Below, piece by piece: positions 1 to 8,122 of a stretch of DNA of 64,000 nt. The DNA is from Pseudomonas sp. GV071 (GTDB taxonomy: Bacteria > Pseudomonadota > Gammaproteobacteria > Pseudomonadales > Pseudomonadaceae): contig NZ_QAOJ01000013.1 of assembly GCF_003050835.1 (NCBI RefSeq), forward strand, positions 107,050-171,049, in the 5' to 3' direction. How positions within the stretch are numbered: position 1 is the stretch's first letter; the number at the start of each line of letters is the position of its first letter. Below the pieces are notes generated by a model, which saw only the letters and a program-made list of their open reading frames with translations, was not told the DNA's origin and ran no database searches. Position numbers and translations under genes: made by a program.

Positions 1-938
1 CGGCGTTCTTCATTGTGGTCTATCTGCACATGTTCCGTGGCTTGCTCTACGGTTCGTACCAGAAGCCGCGTGAGCTGGTGTGGGTCTTCGGCATGCTGAT
101 CTACCTGGCCCTGATGGCTGAAGCCTTCATGGGTTACCTGCTGCCGTGGGGCCAGATGTCCTACTGGGGCGCCCAGGTGATCATCTCGCTGTTCGGTGCC
201 ATTCCGGTGATCGGCGACGACCTGACCCAGTGGATTCGTGGTGACTATCTGATCTCCGGTATCACCCTGAACCGCTTCTTCGCACTGCACGTTATCGCAC
301 TGCCAATCGTGATCCTGGGCCTGGTGGTTCTGCACATCCTGGCACTGCACGAAGTGGGTTCGAACAACCCGCAAGGCGTGGATATCAAGAAGTTCAAAGA
401 CGAAAACGGCGTTCCGTTGGACGGCATTGCTTTCCACCCGTACTACACCGTTAAAGATATCGTCGGTGTGGTGGTGTTCCTCTTCATCTTCTGCTCGATC
501 ATCTTCTTCTTCCCGGAAATGGGTGGTTATTTCCTCGAGAAGCCGAACTTCGAAGTAGCGAACTCGTTCAAGACCCCAGAGCACATTGCCCCGGTCTGGT
601 ACTTCACCCCGTTCTACGCAATTCTCCGCGCTGTTCCGGATAAGTTGCTCGGCGTAATCGCCATGGGTGCTGCTATTGCCGTGCTGTTCGTGCTGCCGTG
701 GCTTGACCGTAGCCCGGTCAAATCCATGCTCTACAAGGGCTGGATGAGCAAAATCTGGCTGGTGGCCTTCTGCGTGTCCTTCATCATCCTCGGCGTGCTG
801 GGCGTTCTGCCGCCTACCGACGAGCGCACGCTGCTGGCGCGTATCTGCACCACGCTGTACTTCGCATACTTCATCCTCATGCCGTTCTACACCAAGCTTG
901 AGAAGACCAAACCGGTTCCGGAAAGGGTGACTGGCTGA
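1..938 (+). CDS. petB: Cytochrome b of the cytochrome bc1 complex (5' truncated by window edge)
   Basis: Inner-membrane quinol-oxidising subunit of respiratory complex III. The reading frame is open from base 3, so the N-terminal part lies outside the window and 311 residues are visible. Several long hydrophobic helices are present. The His pair in FFALHVIALP and VLHILALHEVG fits the b-heme ligands of helix D, and LHMFRG belongs to helix B. The Qo-site motif reads PVWY rather than the mitochondrial PEWY, a form I recall from other beta/gamma-proteobacteria. The stop codon overlaps the petC start (ATGA), so the two are translationally coupled. The Rieske gene is expected just upstream, outside the window. 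Confidence 0.97.
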   Translation, partial: AFFIVVYLHMFRGLLYGSYQKPRELVWVFGMLIYLALMAEAFMGYLLPWGQMSYWGAQVIISLFGAIPVIGDDLTQWIRGDYLISGITLNRFFALHVIALPIVILGLVVLHILALHEVGSNNPQGVDIKKFKDENGVPLDGIAFHPYYTVKDIVGVVVFLFIFCSIIFFFPEMGGYFLEKPNFEVANSFKTPEHIAPVWYFTPFYAILRAVPDKLLGVIAMGAAIAVLFVLPWLDRSPVKSMLYKGWMSKIWLVAFCVSFIILGVLGVLPPTDERTLLARICTTLYFAYFILMPFYTKLEKTKPVPERVTG

Positions 939-1720
939 TGAAAAAGCTATTTGCTGCACTAGTTTTCGCTGTTCTGCCGGCCATCGCGTTCGCCAACAGT
1001 GGTCATGGTCCTGAGTTGGAGTCGGTCGATATCGACCTCACCGACAAAGCTGCCATGCAAGACGGCGCACGTACCTTCGCCAACTACTGCATGGGCTGCC
1101 ACAGCGCCAAGTTCCAGCGTTACGAGCGCGTTGCCGATGACCTCGGTATCCCGCACGAGCTGATGCTGAGCAACCTGGTTTTCACCGGCGCCAAGATTGG
1201 CGATCTGATGAAAAACAGCATGTCGCCTGTTGACGCCAAGAAGTGGTTCGGTGCGGCTCCGCCCGATCTGACCCTGGTTGCCCGTGTACGTGGCAACGAC
1301 TGGCTGTACAGCTACCTGCACGCCTTTTATGAAGACCCGACACGCCCATGGGGTGTGAACAACAAGGTCTTCCCGAACGTGGGCATGCCTAACGTTCTGG
1401 TCGGTCTGCAAGGTCGTCAGGTTGTAGGTTGCAAGCAAGTACAAGTGGTTGAAGAGGGCAAGAAGCAGTACGACCCGCTCACCGGTACTCCGCTGACCCA
1501 CGAAGCCTGTGATCAGCTCACCATCGTGCCGAAAACCGGCAAGCTGAATGAGGCCGAGTTCGACGAGAAGGTCAAAAACCTGGTGACCTTCCTGGCTTAC
1601 TCCGCCAACCCAGTGAAACTGAAAAGCGAGCGCATCGGCACCTACGTGTTGCTGTACTTGGCCTTCTTCTTCGTGTTCGCGTATCTGCTGAAACGTGAAT
1701 ACTGGAAGGATGTGCACTAA
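938..1720 (+). CDS. petC: Cytochrome c1
   Basis: Heme c subunit of the bc1 complex, passing electrons from the Rieske protein to soluble cytochromes. It has 260 residues: a signal peptide (about 1-19, ending AIAFA), a CMGCH heme-attachment motif at 51-55, a probable axial Met near 150 (NVGMPN) and a C-terminal membrane anchor at about 233-253 followed by basic residues. The start overlaps the petB stop by 4 nt (ATGA). It is the last gene of the operon and is followed by a hairpin terminator. Confidence 0.97.
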   Translation: MKKLFAALVFAVLPAIAFANSGHGPELESVDIDLTDKAAMQDGARTFANYCMGCHSAKFQRYERVADDLGIPHELMLSNLVFTGAKIGDLMKNSMSPVDAKKWFGAAPPDLTLVARVRGNDWLYSYLHAFYEDPTRPWGVNNKVFPNVGMPNVLVGLQGRQVVGCKQVQVVEEGKKQYDPLTGTPLTHEACDQLTIVPKTGKLNEAEFDEKVKNLVTFLAYSANPVKLKSERIGTYVLLYLAFFFVFAYLLKREYWKDVH

Positions 1721-1746
1721 GTAACTGGTATTCTCCGCTGTCGACT

Positions 1747-1775
1747 TGCGCGCCCTATTGGGCGCGCACGTTTTT
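1747..1775 (+). terminator. Rho-independent terminator after petC
   Basis: A perfect 9-bp stem, TGCGCGCCC/GGGCGCGCA, with a TATT loop, followed by CGTTTTT. It sits between petC and sspA and would separate the two transcription units. Confidence 0.8.
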
Positions 1776-1812
1776 GTGCTTCAGATAACTTTAACAAGCG
1801 AGGAGGATCGCC

Positions 1813-2430
1813 ATGGGCGTGACCAACCGGTTGGCCTGCTACTCCGACCCCGCCGATCACTATTCCCATCGCGTACGTATCGTGCTCGCCGAGAAAGGTG
1901 TAAGCGCGGAAATCATCAACGTGGAACCCGGGCGCACGCCGCCCAAACTGGTTGAGGTCAATCCTTACGCCAGCTTGCCGACGTTGGTGGACCGTGACCT
2001 GGCGTTGTATGAATCGACCGTGGTGATGGAATATCTTGACGAGCGCTATCCCCATCCACCGTTATTGCCGGTTTACCCGGTAGCACGTGCCAATAGCCGT
2101 CTGCTGATGCATCGCATCCAGCGCGACTGGTGTGGTCTGGTGGACCTGATTCTTGATACGCGCAGCAAAGAGCCGGCGCGTGTTCAAGCGCGCAAGGAGT
2201 TGCGTGAGAGCCTGACCGGCGTGTCGCCATTGTTCGCCGACAAGGCTTATTTCCTCAGTGACGAGTTGAGTTTGGTAGATTGTTGCCTGTTGCCGATCTT
2301 GTGGCGCTTGCCGATTCTTGGCATTGAGCTGCCCAAGCCGGCCAAACCGTTGCTCGATTACATGGAGCGCCAGTTTGCCCGCGAGGCCTTCCAGGTCAGC
2401 TTGTCGGGTGTTGAGCGCGATATGCGCTGA
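1813..2430 (+). CDS. sspA: Stringent starvation protein A
   Basis: RNA-polymerase-associated protein of 205 residues with a glutathione-transferase fold: an N-terminal thioredoxin-like domain (RLACYSDPADHYSHRVRIVL...) and an all-helical C-terminal domain. SspA-family proteins bind RNA polymerase and alter transcription during starvation and stress; they are not active glutathione transferases. The GAGGAG ribosome binding site lies just upstream of the ATG. It is followed 17 nt later by sspB, the standard pairing. Confidence 0.95.
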   Translation: MGVTNRLACYSDPADHYSHRVRIVLAEKGVSAEIINVEPGRTPPKLVEVNPYASLPTLVDRDLALYESTVVMEYLDERYPHPPLLPVYPVARANSRLLMHRIQRDWCGLVDLILDTRSKEPARVQARKELRESLTGVSPLFADKAYFLSDELSLVDCCLLPILWRLPILGIELPKPAKPLLDYMERQFAREAFQVSLSGVERDMR

Positions 2431-2447
2431 AGCTGAAGGAGCTTTCG

Positions 2448-2861
2448 ATGAACTCCAGTCGTCCGTATCTGATCCGCGCCTTATACGAGTGGATCGTTGA
2501 CAACGATTGCACGCCCCACCTGCTGGTGAATGCGGAATACCCGAACGTGCAAGTACCACAGGGCTTTGCAAATGACGGCCAGATCGTCCTCAACGTGTCG
2601 CCCAGTGCAGTGCGTCACCTGCACATGGATAACGACGCAGTGAGCTTCGAGGGACGTTTTGGTGGGGTTGCTCACACACTGTTCATCCCGGCGTCGGCCG
2701 TTTTGGCGATTTACGCACGGGAAAATGGCCAGGGCATGGTCTTCGACTTGGAGTCGCCAGTGGCAGACGAAGAGCCGGAAGACGATCCGGATGGTGATGG
2801 TCCGTCCGGTGGCGAGCCGCCGCGGCCAAGTGGTCGGCCCAGCCTGAAAGTGGTCAAGTAA
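2448..2861 (+). CDS. sspB: ClpXP protease specificity-enhancing factor SspB
   Basis: Adaptor that delivers ssrA-tagged peptides to ClpXP. It has 137 residues: a folded substrate-binding domain (about 1-105, starting SSRPYLIRALYEWIVDN), then an acidic, Pro/Gly-rich flexible tail ending in PSLKVVK. This terminal segment matches the ClpX-docking peptide typical of SspB. It is co-transcribed with sspA. Confidence 0.95.
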   Translation: MNSSRPYLIRALYEWIVDNDCTPHLLVNAEYPNVQVPQGFANDGQIVLNVSPSAVRHLHMDNDAVSFEGRFGGVAHTLFIPASAVLAIYARENGQGMVFDLESPVADEEPEDDPDGDGPSGGEPPRPSGRPSLKVVK

Positions 2862-2874
2862 GACGTTGTTTGCG

Positions 2875-2914
2875 GCAATAAAAAAGGCGATCTCTGGATC
2901 GCCTTTTTTATTGC
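2875..2914. terminator. Bidirectional terminator between sspB and the dolP-like gene
   Basis: A long perfect hairpin with an AAGGCGATC...GATCGCCTT stem and a TCTG loop, flanked by A and T runs (GCAATAAAAA...TTTTTATTGC). It is symmetric, so it can stop transcription from sspB (plus) and from the convergent lipoprotein gene (minus). Confidence 0.9.
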
Positions 2915-2926
2915 CTGTCGTTCAGG

Positions 2927-3457
2927 TCAGTCCACGTATTCGAACAGTTTGACGATCTTCTGCACGCCCGACACACCCTGCACCAGGTTGGAGGCCAGTT
3001 GCGCCTGCTGGCGGCTGACGACGCCGAGCATGTAGACGATGCCGTTCTCGGTGATCACTTTGATGTTCGAGCTGGATACGCTGTTGTCAGCCAGCATCTC
3101 GGTTTTGATCTTGGTGGTCAGCAGCGCATCGTTGCTGCGCGCCAGGGCCGAGGAGGGGGCGATCACTTGCAGTTCGTTGTACACCTTGCGCACACCCTGA
3201 ACCGACCGCGCCGCCTGTTCGGCGGAGGCTTTCAGTTCGGCGCGCGGGGTTTGCCCGGCGAGCAGAACGATACCGTTGTAGCTGGTGACAACGATGTGCG
3301 AGCCGTTGGCCAGGTCGGGGCTGGCCTGGTTGATTTTCTGCTCGACATTCGAGGGGATGAATTGGTCATCGATCTTGTTGCCGAACGAACGGCTGCCGCA
3401 CCCGGAAAGCACCAGGGTGACGGCAAGAGCGGCAAGGATTAATGGCGAACGGGTCAT
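2927..3457 (-). CDS. Dual BON-domain outer-membrane lipoprotein, DolP/YraP-like
   Basis: A 176-residue lipoprotein. The signal peptide ends in a lipobox (LVLSGC), and two BON domains follow (about 45-110 and 120-176). DolP in E. coli binds anionic phospholipid at division sites and supports outer-membrane integrity. It is the last gene of lpoA-yraN-gmhA-dolP; its ATG overlaps the gmhA stop (ATGA). The family call is firm. Orthology to dolP rests on domain layout and synteny. Confidence 0.88.
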   Translation of the reverse strand: MTRSPLILAALAVTLVLSGCGSRSFGNKIDDQFIPSNVEQKINQASPDLANGSHIVVTSYNGIVLLAGQTPRAELKASAEQAARSVQGVRKVYNELQVIAPSSALARSNDALLTTKIKTEMLADNSVSSSNIKVITENGIVYMLGVVSRQQAQLASNLVQGVSGVQKIVKLFEYVD

Positions 3458-4047
3458 TCTTCACTCCCAAACAGTTGGCTATCAATCAGGTCGCAGAGGC
3501 AGTGGATGGCCAGCAAGTGGACTTCCTGAATGCGTGCGGTAACTTTCGAAGGAACACGGATTTCGACGTCTTCGGGCAGCAGCAGCGAGGCCATGCCGCC
3601 GCCGTCGCGACCAGTGAGGGCGACTACCACCATTTCGCGGTCGTGGGCGGCCTGGATGGCCTGGATGACGTTGGCGGAGTTGCCGCTGGTGGAGATCGCC
3701 AGCAGCACGTCGCCCGGTTGGCCGAGGGCGCGAATCTGCTTGGAGAACACCTCGTTGTAGCTGTAGTCGTTGGCGATCGAGGTAATGGTCGAGCTGTCGG
3801 TGGTCAGGGCGATAGCCGGCAGGCTTGGGCGTTCGCGCTCGAAGCGGTTGAGCAGCTCTGATGAGAAGTGCTGCGCGTCGCCGGCTGACCCGCCGTTGCC
3901 ACAGGTGAGAATCTTGCCTTCATTGAGCAGGGCCTGAACCATGGCCAGACTGCCGTGCTCGATGTAGGGAATAAGCACTTCCATGGCTTGCTGTTTGGTT
4001 TCGATACTGGCTTGAAACAGCTGGCGGATACGGGATTGCATGTCCAT
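3454..4047 (-). CDS. gmhA: SIS-domain phosphoheptose isomerase (GmhA), occupying the DiaA slot
   Basis: A 197-residue SIS-domain protein converting sedoheptulose 7-phosphate to heptose 7-phosphate for the LPS inner core. The sugar-phosphate loop CGNGGSAGDAQHF lies at 49-61, Glu64 is in SSELLNRF, STSGNS is near 119-124, and the His-containing helix EVHLLAIH lies at 175-182. The locus equals E. coli yraN-diaA-yraP, where the same position holds the DnaA regulator DiaA. The P. aeruginosa counterpart is, to my knowledge, treated as GmhA. Both roles should be considered. Confidence 0.88.
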   Translation of the reverse strand: MDMQSRIRQLFQASIETKQQAMEVLIPYIEHGSLAMVQALLNEGKILTCGNGGSAGDAQHFSSELLNRFERERPSLPAIALTTDSSTITSIANDYSYNEVFSKQIRALGQPGDVLLAISTSGNSANVIQAIQAAHDREMVVVALTGRDGGGMASLLLPEDVEIRVPSKVTARIQEVHLLAIHCLCDLIDSQLFGSEE

Positions 4048-4222
4048 CGGAGATGACCTTCAGTGTGGCTGCTGATCAGGTGGCCCAGGGTGATTCTGGT
4101 GCCTGCCTGTTACAGGTAAAAATCGCTCGGCGCCGCAGCGTGCTGGGCTGTGCCGAGACCGGGTTCGGTCTTGCACTGGGTTGCTGCCGCACAGCGTACT
4201 GCCGGCAATCGATTGTGGTTAA

Positions 4223-4594
4223 TCAGGCTTCAAAGGCGTTGCGAATCCAGTTCAGTCGGCCCGCTTGTTCGGTTCCGGTATTGATGGCTACGACATCGAA
4301 ACGGCACGGATGTTTGGCCCAGCGTGACTCCTGTTGCAGAAAGCTGGTGGCGGCTAGGATCAGCTTTTGCTGCTTGCGGCCATCAACACTTTCTACGGCG
4401 CCGCCCCAGGCAGAATGCCGGCGGGCGCGAACTTCGACGAATACTACTGTATCGCCGTCCAGCATGACCAGATCGAGCTCGCCGCGCTTGCAGCTCCAGT
4501 TCTTCGTAATCAGCTTCAGACCATGGCGGCGCAGGTGCTCGAAGGCCTCTGCTTCACCGTCATGGCCGAGGTGTTGGGTGCTGGCGGCGGTCAA
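4223..4594 (-). CDS. yraN: YraN (UPF0102) endonuclease-like protein
   Basis: A 123-residue YraN-family protein with a restriction-endonuclease-like core. The characteristic G-x-x-A-E, RGELDLVMLDGDTVVFVEVR and K-...Q-K-L pattern is visible at about 12-75. Function is not established. No ATG fits the family length; the frame opens with TTG immediately after the lpoA stop codon, so a TTG start with translational coupling is the best guess. A 175-nt gap without a gene separates it from gmhA. Confidence 0.85.
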   Translation of the reverse strand: MTAASTQHLGHDGEAEAFEHLRRHGLKLITKNWSCKRGELDLVMLDGDTVVFVEVRARRHSAWGGAVESVDGRKQQKLILAATSFLQQESRWAKHPCRFDVVAINTGTEQAGRLNWIRNAFEA

Positions 4595-6418
4595 TCAGTG
4601 GCTGCTGTCGGGCAGGCGCTGCACGGCGCCGTCGCGGAACTCGGCCCATGGCAGCTGGCGCTCGACGCGCTGGCTGGCGGTCAGGCTGAGGCTGCCGGAC
4701 AGGCCGTCGACGCGGCTTTCTGGCAGGGCTTTGAGTTCGGTCAGACGCGGCGCCAGGCGGTAGGCATCCACACCCATCGCATACAGGCGGCCGAGACTGC
4801 CAGCGGCTTGCGGCCACTGGCCGGCAACTTGCTGGCGAAGCGGGTCGTTGGCATCCAGCAGCCATGGCGTTTCGCAGAAGCGAATGCCATCCAGGTCCTG
4901 GTATTGAGCTGGATTGCTGCCGCCGGTGAACAGGTGCGAGGTGGCATACACCGGCACGTCGCCGGCGTACTGGAAGGCCAGGGTCGGTTTGATCTGTTGC
5001 GCTTGTTGGGGGGTGGCTGCGAGGAAGATGAAGTCGATGTCCTGACGGCGCGCTGGTTGTGCGGCGAGCTGAGTGCCGAGCACGCTTTGCAGGCGTTTGG
5101 CACGGGCTTCGCTCTGGCGCAGTTGGAACAGGTCGGCAATTTGCTGAGCCAGCTCTACCGGCTGATCAACATGCTCGGCGGCGATCAGGCTGCCGCCTTT
5201 GGCTTGCCAGCTTTGGCGGAAGGCGTCCAGCACGCGGTCGCCCCATTCGCCGCGCGGTACCAGTGCCACGGCGCGGCGCATGCCGTCATCCCAGGCGCGG
5301 CGCGACACTTCGCGGGCTTCGTCCTCAGCGGCCAGGCCGAATTGAAACAGTTGGGGTGGGCCTTCGCGGCCGGCGTCGCTGTAGTTCAGGGCCAGGGTGG
5401 TGATCGGCAGTTGCTCACGATCACTCAGCTGTTTGACCAGGTTTTTTTCCAGCGGACCGACCACCAGTTGAATACCAGCGGCCTGGGCCTGGCGGTAGAA
5501 GTCATCCATCGAGGCCAGGCGCGAGCTGTCGAACACTTCGATGCTCGGCGGGTTCTGTCCTGCCTGCTGCGCCTGGAAGTGCGCAGCCATAAAGCCGTCA
5601 CGCAGGGCGCGAGCGACGGAAGCCAGTTGGCCGTCCTGTGGCAGCAGCAGTGCGATTTTAGTCAGTGGTTGGCTGGCCAGTTCTTTGAGTTTGGTCAGTG
5701 GCGCCGGCAGTTGTTCGGCGGCTGGGTGCTGCGGGTTCTGTTGGCGCCAGGCGTCGATGGCGGCTTGCTGCTGTTGCAGGGTGCCGGCGCTCTTCACCGC
5801 GCTGGCCAGTTGCAGCCAGCCGGCCAGGTCAGCGTCACCGCCACCTTGCAGTTGCTCTGCCGGCAGCGACGAGACCAGGGCCCAGATGCTTTCGTGGTTG
5901 CTGGCGGCGGCTTCGCCACTCAGCAGCGGCGCGATAAACACGCGCTCACGTGCGGCAGCGAGGGTCTGCCCGTCGGCTTCCAGCGCTTGGGCGCGTACCA
6001 GTTGGGTGCGCACTTGCTGATCGACTGGCAGCTCGGCCAGGCGCTGCATGCCTGGTTGGTCGAGGGCCTGCAGGGCGCTTTTCGGTTTGTTGCGGGCCAG
6101 GGCCAGTTCGGCGCTCAGGGTACCGGCGAAGACTTGTTGGGCTGGCTTGAGAGTGGCGACAGGCACCTGCTCAAGAATTTGCGCGGCGCGCCCCAGGTCC
6201 TTCTGTTGATACGCCTGATCGGCTGCCGCCAGACGCAGCGAGGCGGCTTGTTCCGGCTTAGCCTCGGCGGCTTGTTGCAGCAACTGTTCGATGCTGGCTT
6301 GTGGGGTGCGTGGCAATTCGCCAAGGGTGGAGGACGGCGAGCTTGAGCAAGCGGCCAAGAGAGCGGCGAGGCTGATAGCGAGGAGCGGGCGCAGGCCGGC
6401 GGTCAGGCGGATGATCAT
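4595..6418 (-). CDS. lpoA: LpoA-type penicillin-binding protein activator lipoprotein
   Basis: A 607-residue outer-membrane lipoprotein of the LppC/LpoA family. In E. coli LpoA spans the periplasm to stimulate PBP1A. The ATG at 6418 begins a signal peptide with lipobox LLAAC (Cys24). The N-terminal part is TPR-like and Gln/Ala-rich (about 40-260); the C-terminal half is a periplasmic-binding-protein-like fold beginning near LTKIALLLPQDGQLASVA. The frame stays open for 60 codons upstream, but the lipoprotein signal fixes the start. It is the first gene of the minus-strand operon. Confidence 0.92.
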   Translation of the reverse strand: MIIRLTAGLRPLLAISLAALLAACSSSPSSTLGELPRTPQASIEQLLQQAAEAKPEQAASLRLAAADQAYQQKDLGRAAQILEQVPVATLKPAQQVFAGTLSAELALARNKPKSALQALDQPGMQRLAELPVDQQVRTQLVRAQALEADGQTLAAARERVFIAPLLSGEAAASNHESIWALVSSLPAEQLQGGGDADLAGWLQLASAVKSAGTLQQQQAAIDAWRQQNPQHPAAEQLPAPLTKLKELASQPLTKIALLLPQDGQLASVARALRDGFMAAHFQAQQAGQNPPSIEVFDSSRLASMDDFYRQAQAAGIQLVVGPLEKNLVKQLSDREQLPITTLALNYSDAGREGPPQLFQFGLAAEDEAREVSRRAWDDGMRRAVALVPRGEWGDRVLDAFRQSWQAKGGSLIAAEHVDQPVELAQQIADLFQLRQSEARAKRLQSVLGTQLAAQPARRQDIDFIFLAATPQQAQQIKPTLAFQYAGDVPVYATSHLFTGGSNPAQYQDLDGIRFCETPWLLDANDPLRQQVAGQWPQAAGSLGRLYAMGVDAYRLAPRLTELKALPESRVDGLSGSLSLTASQRVERQLPWAEFRDGAVQRLPDSSH

Positions 6419-6540
6419 GTAGACGTTCCTGGTACTTGATCGAAGAGGGCGGATTGTACCCAAGGGGCAGCGCAGGCGCGATGTTGATGGCGTGAATCGG
6501 GCTACAATGCGCGCTTTCTGTGATTCATGAGGTGTGCGTT

Positions 6541-7404
6541 GTGACCACTCAGGGTGTTTTGAATTCCGCCGCCGGTACCCTTTATGTGGTGGCCACACCC
6601 ATTGGTAATCTCGACGATATCAGCGCCCGTGCCCTCAAGGTGCTGCGCGATGTAGCGCTGATTGCTGCCGAAGATACCCGCCACTCCATGCGTCTGATGC
6701 AGCACTTCGGCATTCCCACGCCGCTGGCAGCCTGTCACGAACACAACGAGCGTGACGAAGGCAGCCGCTTTCTCTCGCGCTTGCAGGCTGGGGATGACGT
6801 GGCGCTGATTTCTGACGCGGGTACGCCGCTGATTTCCGATCCGGGCTACCACCTGGTGCGCCAGGTCCGAGCTGCCGGTATCAAGGTGGTCCCAGTGCCG
6901 GGCCCTTGTGCCTTGATAGCGGCGTTGTCGGCGGCCGGGTTGCCCTCGGACCGGTTTATCTTCGAAGGGTTTTTGCCGGCCAAGGCCGTAGGGCGTCGCG
7001 CACGGCTGGAAGCCGTAAAAGAGGAGCCGCGCACCCTGATCTTCTATGAGGCACCACACCGCATTCTCGAATGCCTGGAAGACATGGAACTGGTGTTCGG
7101 TGGCGAGCGCGTGGCGTTGCTGGCCCGTGAGTTGACCAAAACCTTCGAGACCCTCAACGGCCTGCCGTTATCCGAACTGCGTGCCTGGGTGGCCAGCGAC
7201 AGCAATCAGCAGCGCGGCGAATGCGTGGTGTTGGTCGCCGGTTGGCAGGCGCCGGAAGGTGACGAAGCGGTGAGCGCCGAAACCCTGCGCGTGCTCGACC
7301 TGCTATTAAAGGAAATGCCGCTCAAACGTGCGGCGGCTGTGGCAGCGGAGATCACTGGGGTACGCAAGAATCTGCTCTATCAGGTGGCCCTGGAGCGGCA
7401 ATGA
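6541..7404 (+). CDS. rsmI: 16S rRNA (cytidine1402-2'-O)-methyltransferase RsmI
   Basis: Methylates the 2'-O of C1402 in 16S rRNA. 287 residues from a GTG start preceded by GAGGTG at 6530; an in-frame ATG 21 nt upstream lacks as good a ribosome binding site. TPIGNLDDIS near the N-terminus, EDTRHS and SDAGTPLISDPG are hallmarks of the tetrapyrrole-methylase fold in RsmI. It is divergent from lpoA, as in E. coli. A TACAAT hexamer at 6503-6508 may be its -10, but no good -35 is seen. Confidence 0.95.
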   Translation: MTTQGVLNSAAGTLYVVATPIGNLDDISARALKVLRDVALIAAEDTRHSMRLMQHFGIPTPLAACHEHNERDEGSRFLSRLQAGDDVALISDAGTPLISDPGYHLVRQVRAAGIKVVPVPGPCALIAALSAAGLPSDRFIFEGFLPAKAVGRRARLEAVKEEPRTLIFYEAPHRILECLEDMELVFGGERVALLARELTKTFETLNGLPLSELRAWVASDSNQQRGECVVLVAGWQAPEGDEAVSAETLRVLDLLLKEMPLKRAAAVAAEITGVRKNLLYQVALERQ

Positions 7405-7415
7405 AGGATTTTGGC

Positions 7416-7444
7416 TTGTTCTATGGGGAGGCTGCCGCTACCCT
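7416..7444 (+). promoter_or_regulatory. Probable sigma-70 promoter of rnpB
   Basis: TTGTTC (7416-7421) and TACCCT (7439-7444) are separated by 17 bp, placing the start site near 7451, at the predicted 5' end of rnpB. Confidence 0.6.
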
Positions 7445-7451
7445 AGGCGGC

Positions 7452-7810
7452 GGAGAGTCGATTGGACAGTCGCTGCCTCATTTTGTTCGCAAGATGGGGG
7501 GGAGGAAAGTCCGGGCTCCATAGGGCGGAGTGCCAGGTAACGCCTGGGAGGCGCGAGCCTACGGAAAGTGCCACAGAAAATAACCGCCTAAGCGCTTCGG
7601 CGCCGGTAAGGGTGAAAAGGTGCGGTAAGAGCGCACCGCACGTCTGGTAACAGTTCGTGGCTAGGCAAACCCCACTCGGAGCAAGACCAAATAGGGTTCC
7701 ATGGCGTGGCCCGCGTCGGAACCGGGTAGGTTGCTAAAGGTGTCCAGTGATGGCCATCGTAGAGGAATGACTGTCCTCGACAGAACCCGGCTTACAGATC
7801 GACTCTCCAC
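7452..7810 (+). ncRNA. rnpB: RNase P RNA (class A)
   Basis: Catalytic RNA that cleaves tRNA 5' leaders with RnpA. The 5' and 3' ends pair (GAGAGTCGAT near 7453 with ATCGACTCTC at 7798-7807). Core signatures are present: GAGGAAAGTCCGGGC near 7502, AACCCCAC near 7666 and ACAGAACCCGGCTTA near 7781. About 359 nt is normal for pseudomonads. Exact ends are estimated from the terminal helix. Confidence 0.95.
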
Positions 7811-8016
7811 CTCCTTCCCGCTGTTCGAGTTACCTCCTGTCGCTGCATTTCTAAGACCGAAAAAATCTTACTCTTAAGACTTTACTTTAAGTTCGTGGCG
7901 CAGCCCCTTGAACTCGCTTGGCTGCATCCGTCAAAACCTCGCTAAAACCCCCTGCCTGACCTGCAAAAGCTGCGCTAAATCACCGTCATATAAGGAATTT
8001 TCCCTATGAGCGCGCC
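7811..8016. other. Intergenic region between rnpB and the mra promoter
   Basis: About 200 nt without a credible gene. It includes AT-rich stretches near 7855-7890 with a CTTAAG palindrome. I see no clear terminator for rnpB. Confidence 0.5.
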
Positions 8017-8046
8017 TTGACGGTGGGGTGGCTGCGTTCCTATAGT
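8017..8046 (+). promoter_or_regulatory. mra (dcw cluster) promoter
   Basis: A near-consensus sigma-70 promoter: TTGACG (8017-8022), an 18-bp spacer, TATAGT (8041-8046). The predicted start, near 8053, lies right at the MraZ boxes, so MraZ binding would occlude initiation. Confidence 0.8.
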
Positions 8047-8053
8047 GTGCCGG

Positions 8054-8078
8054 AGTGGTACAAAGTGGTACGAAGTGG
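8054..8078 (+). promoter_or_regulatory. MraZ operator: three AGTGG direct repeats
   Basis: AGTGG occurs at 8054-8058, 8064-8068 and 8074-8078, exactly 10 bp apart and on the same face of the helix. MraZ is known to autorepress its operon by binding regularly spaced TGG-containing direct repeats just downstream of the promoter; this array fits in position and spacing. Confidence 0.8.
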
Positions 8079-8122
8079 GTTTTTTAGGCATGGATAGCTA
8101 GAAAAAAAGGGGAAGCGCAGTC

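Noticed and set aside
4367..6346. 659-codon plus-strand open frame opposite lpoA
   Set aside because: Gln/Ala/Gly-rich translation with no domain; it mirrors lpoA codons and has no ribosome binding site. A GC-rich antisense shadow.
6484..6508. TTGATG and TACAAT as an rsmI promoter
   Set aside because: The spacer is only 13 bp; the -10 may be real, but this pair is not a standard promoter.
7462..7650. Short plus-strand frame in the rnpB region
   Set aside because: Lies inside the RNase P RNA; not a gene.
8043..8080. AGTGG array as a CRISPR-like or phage repeat
   Set aside because: Only three 5-bp units at 10-bp spacing, right at the mra start site; best explained as the MraZ operator. No CRISPR array was seen anywhere in the window.
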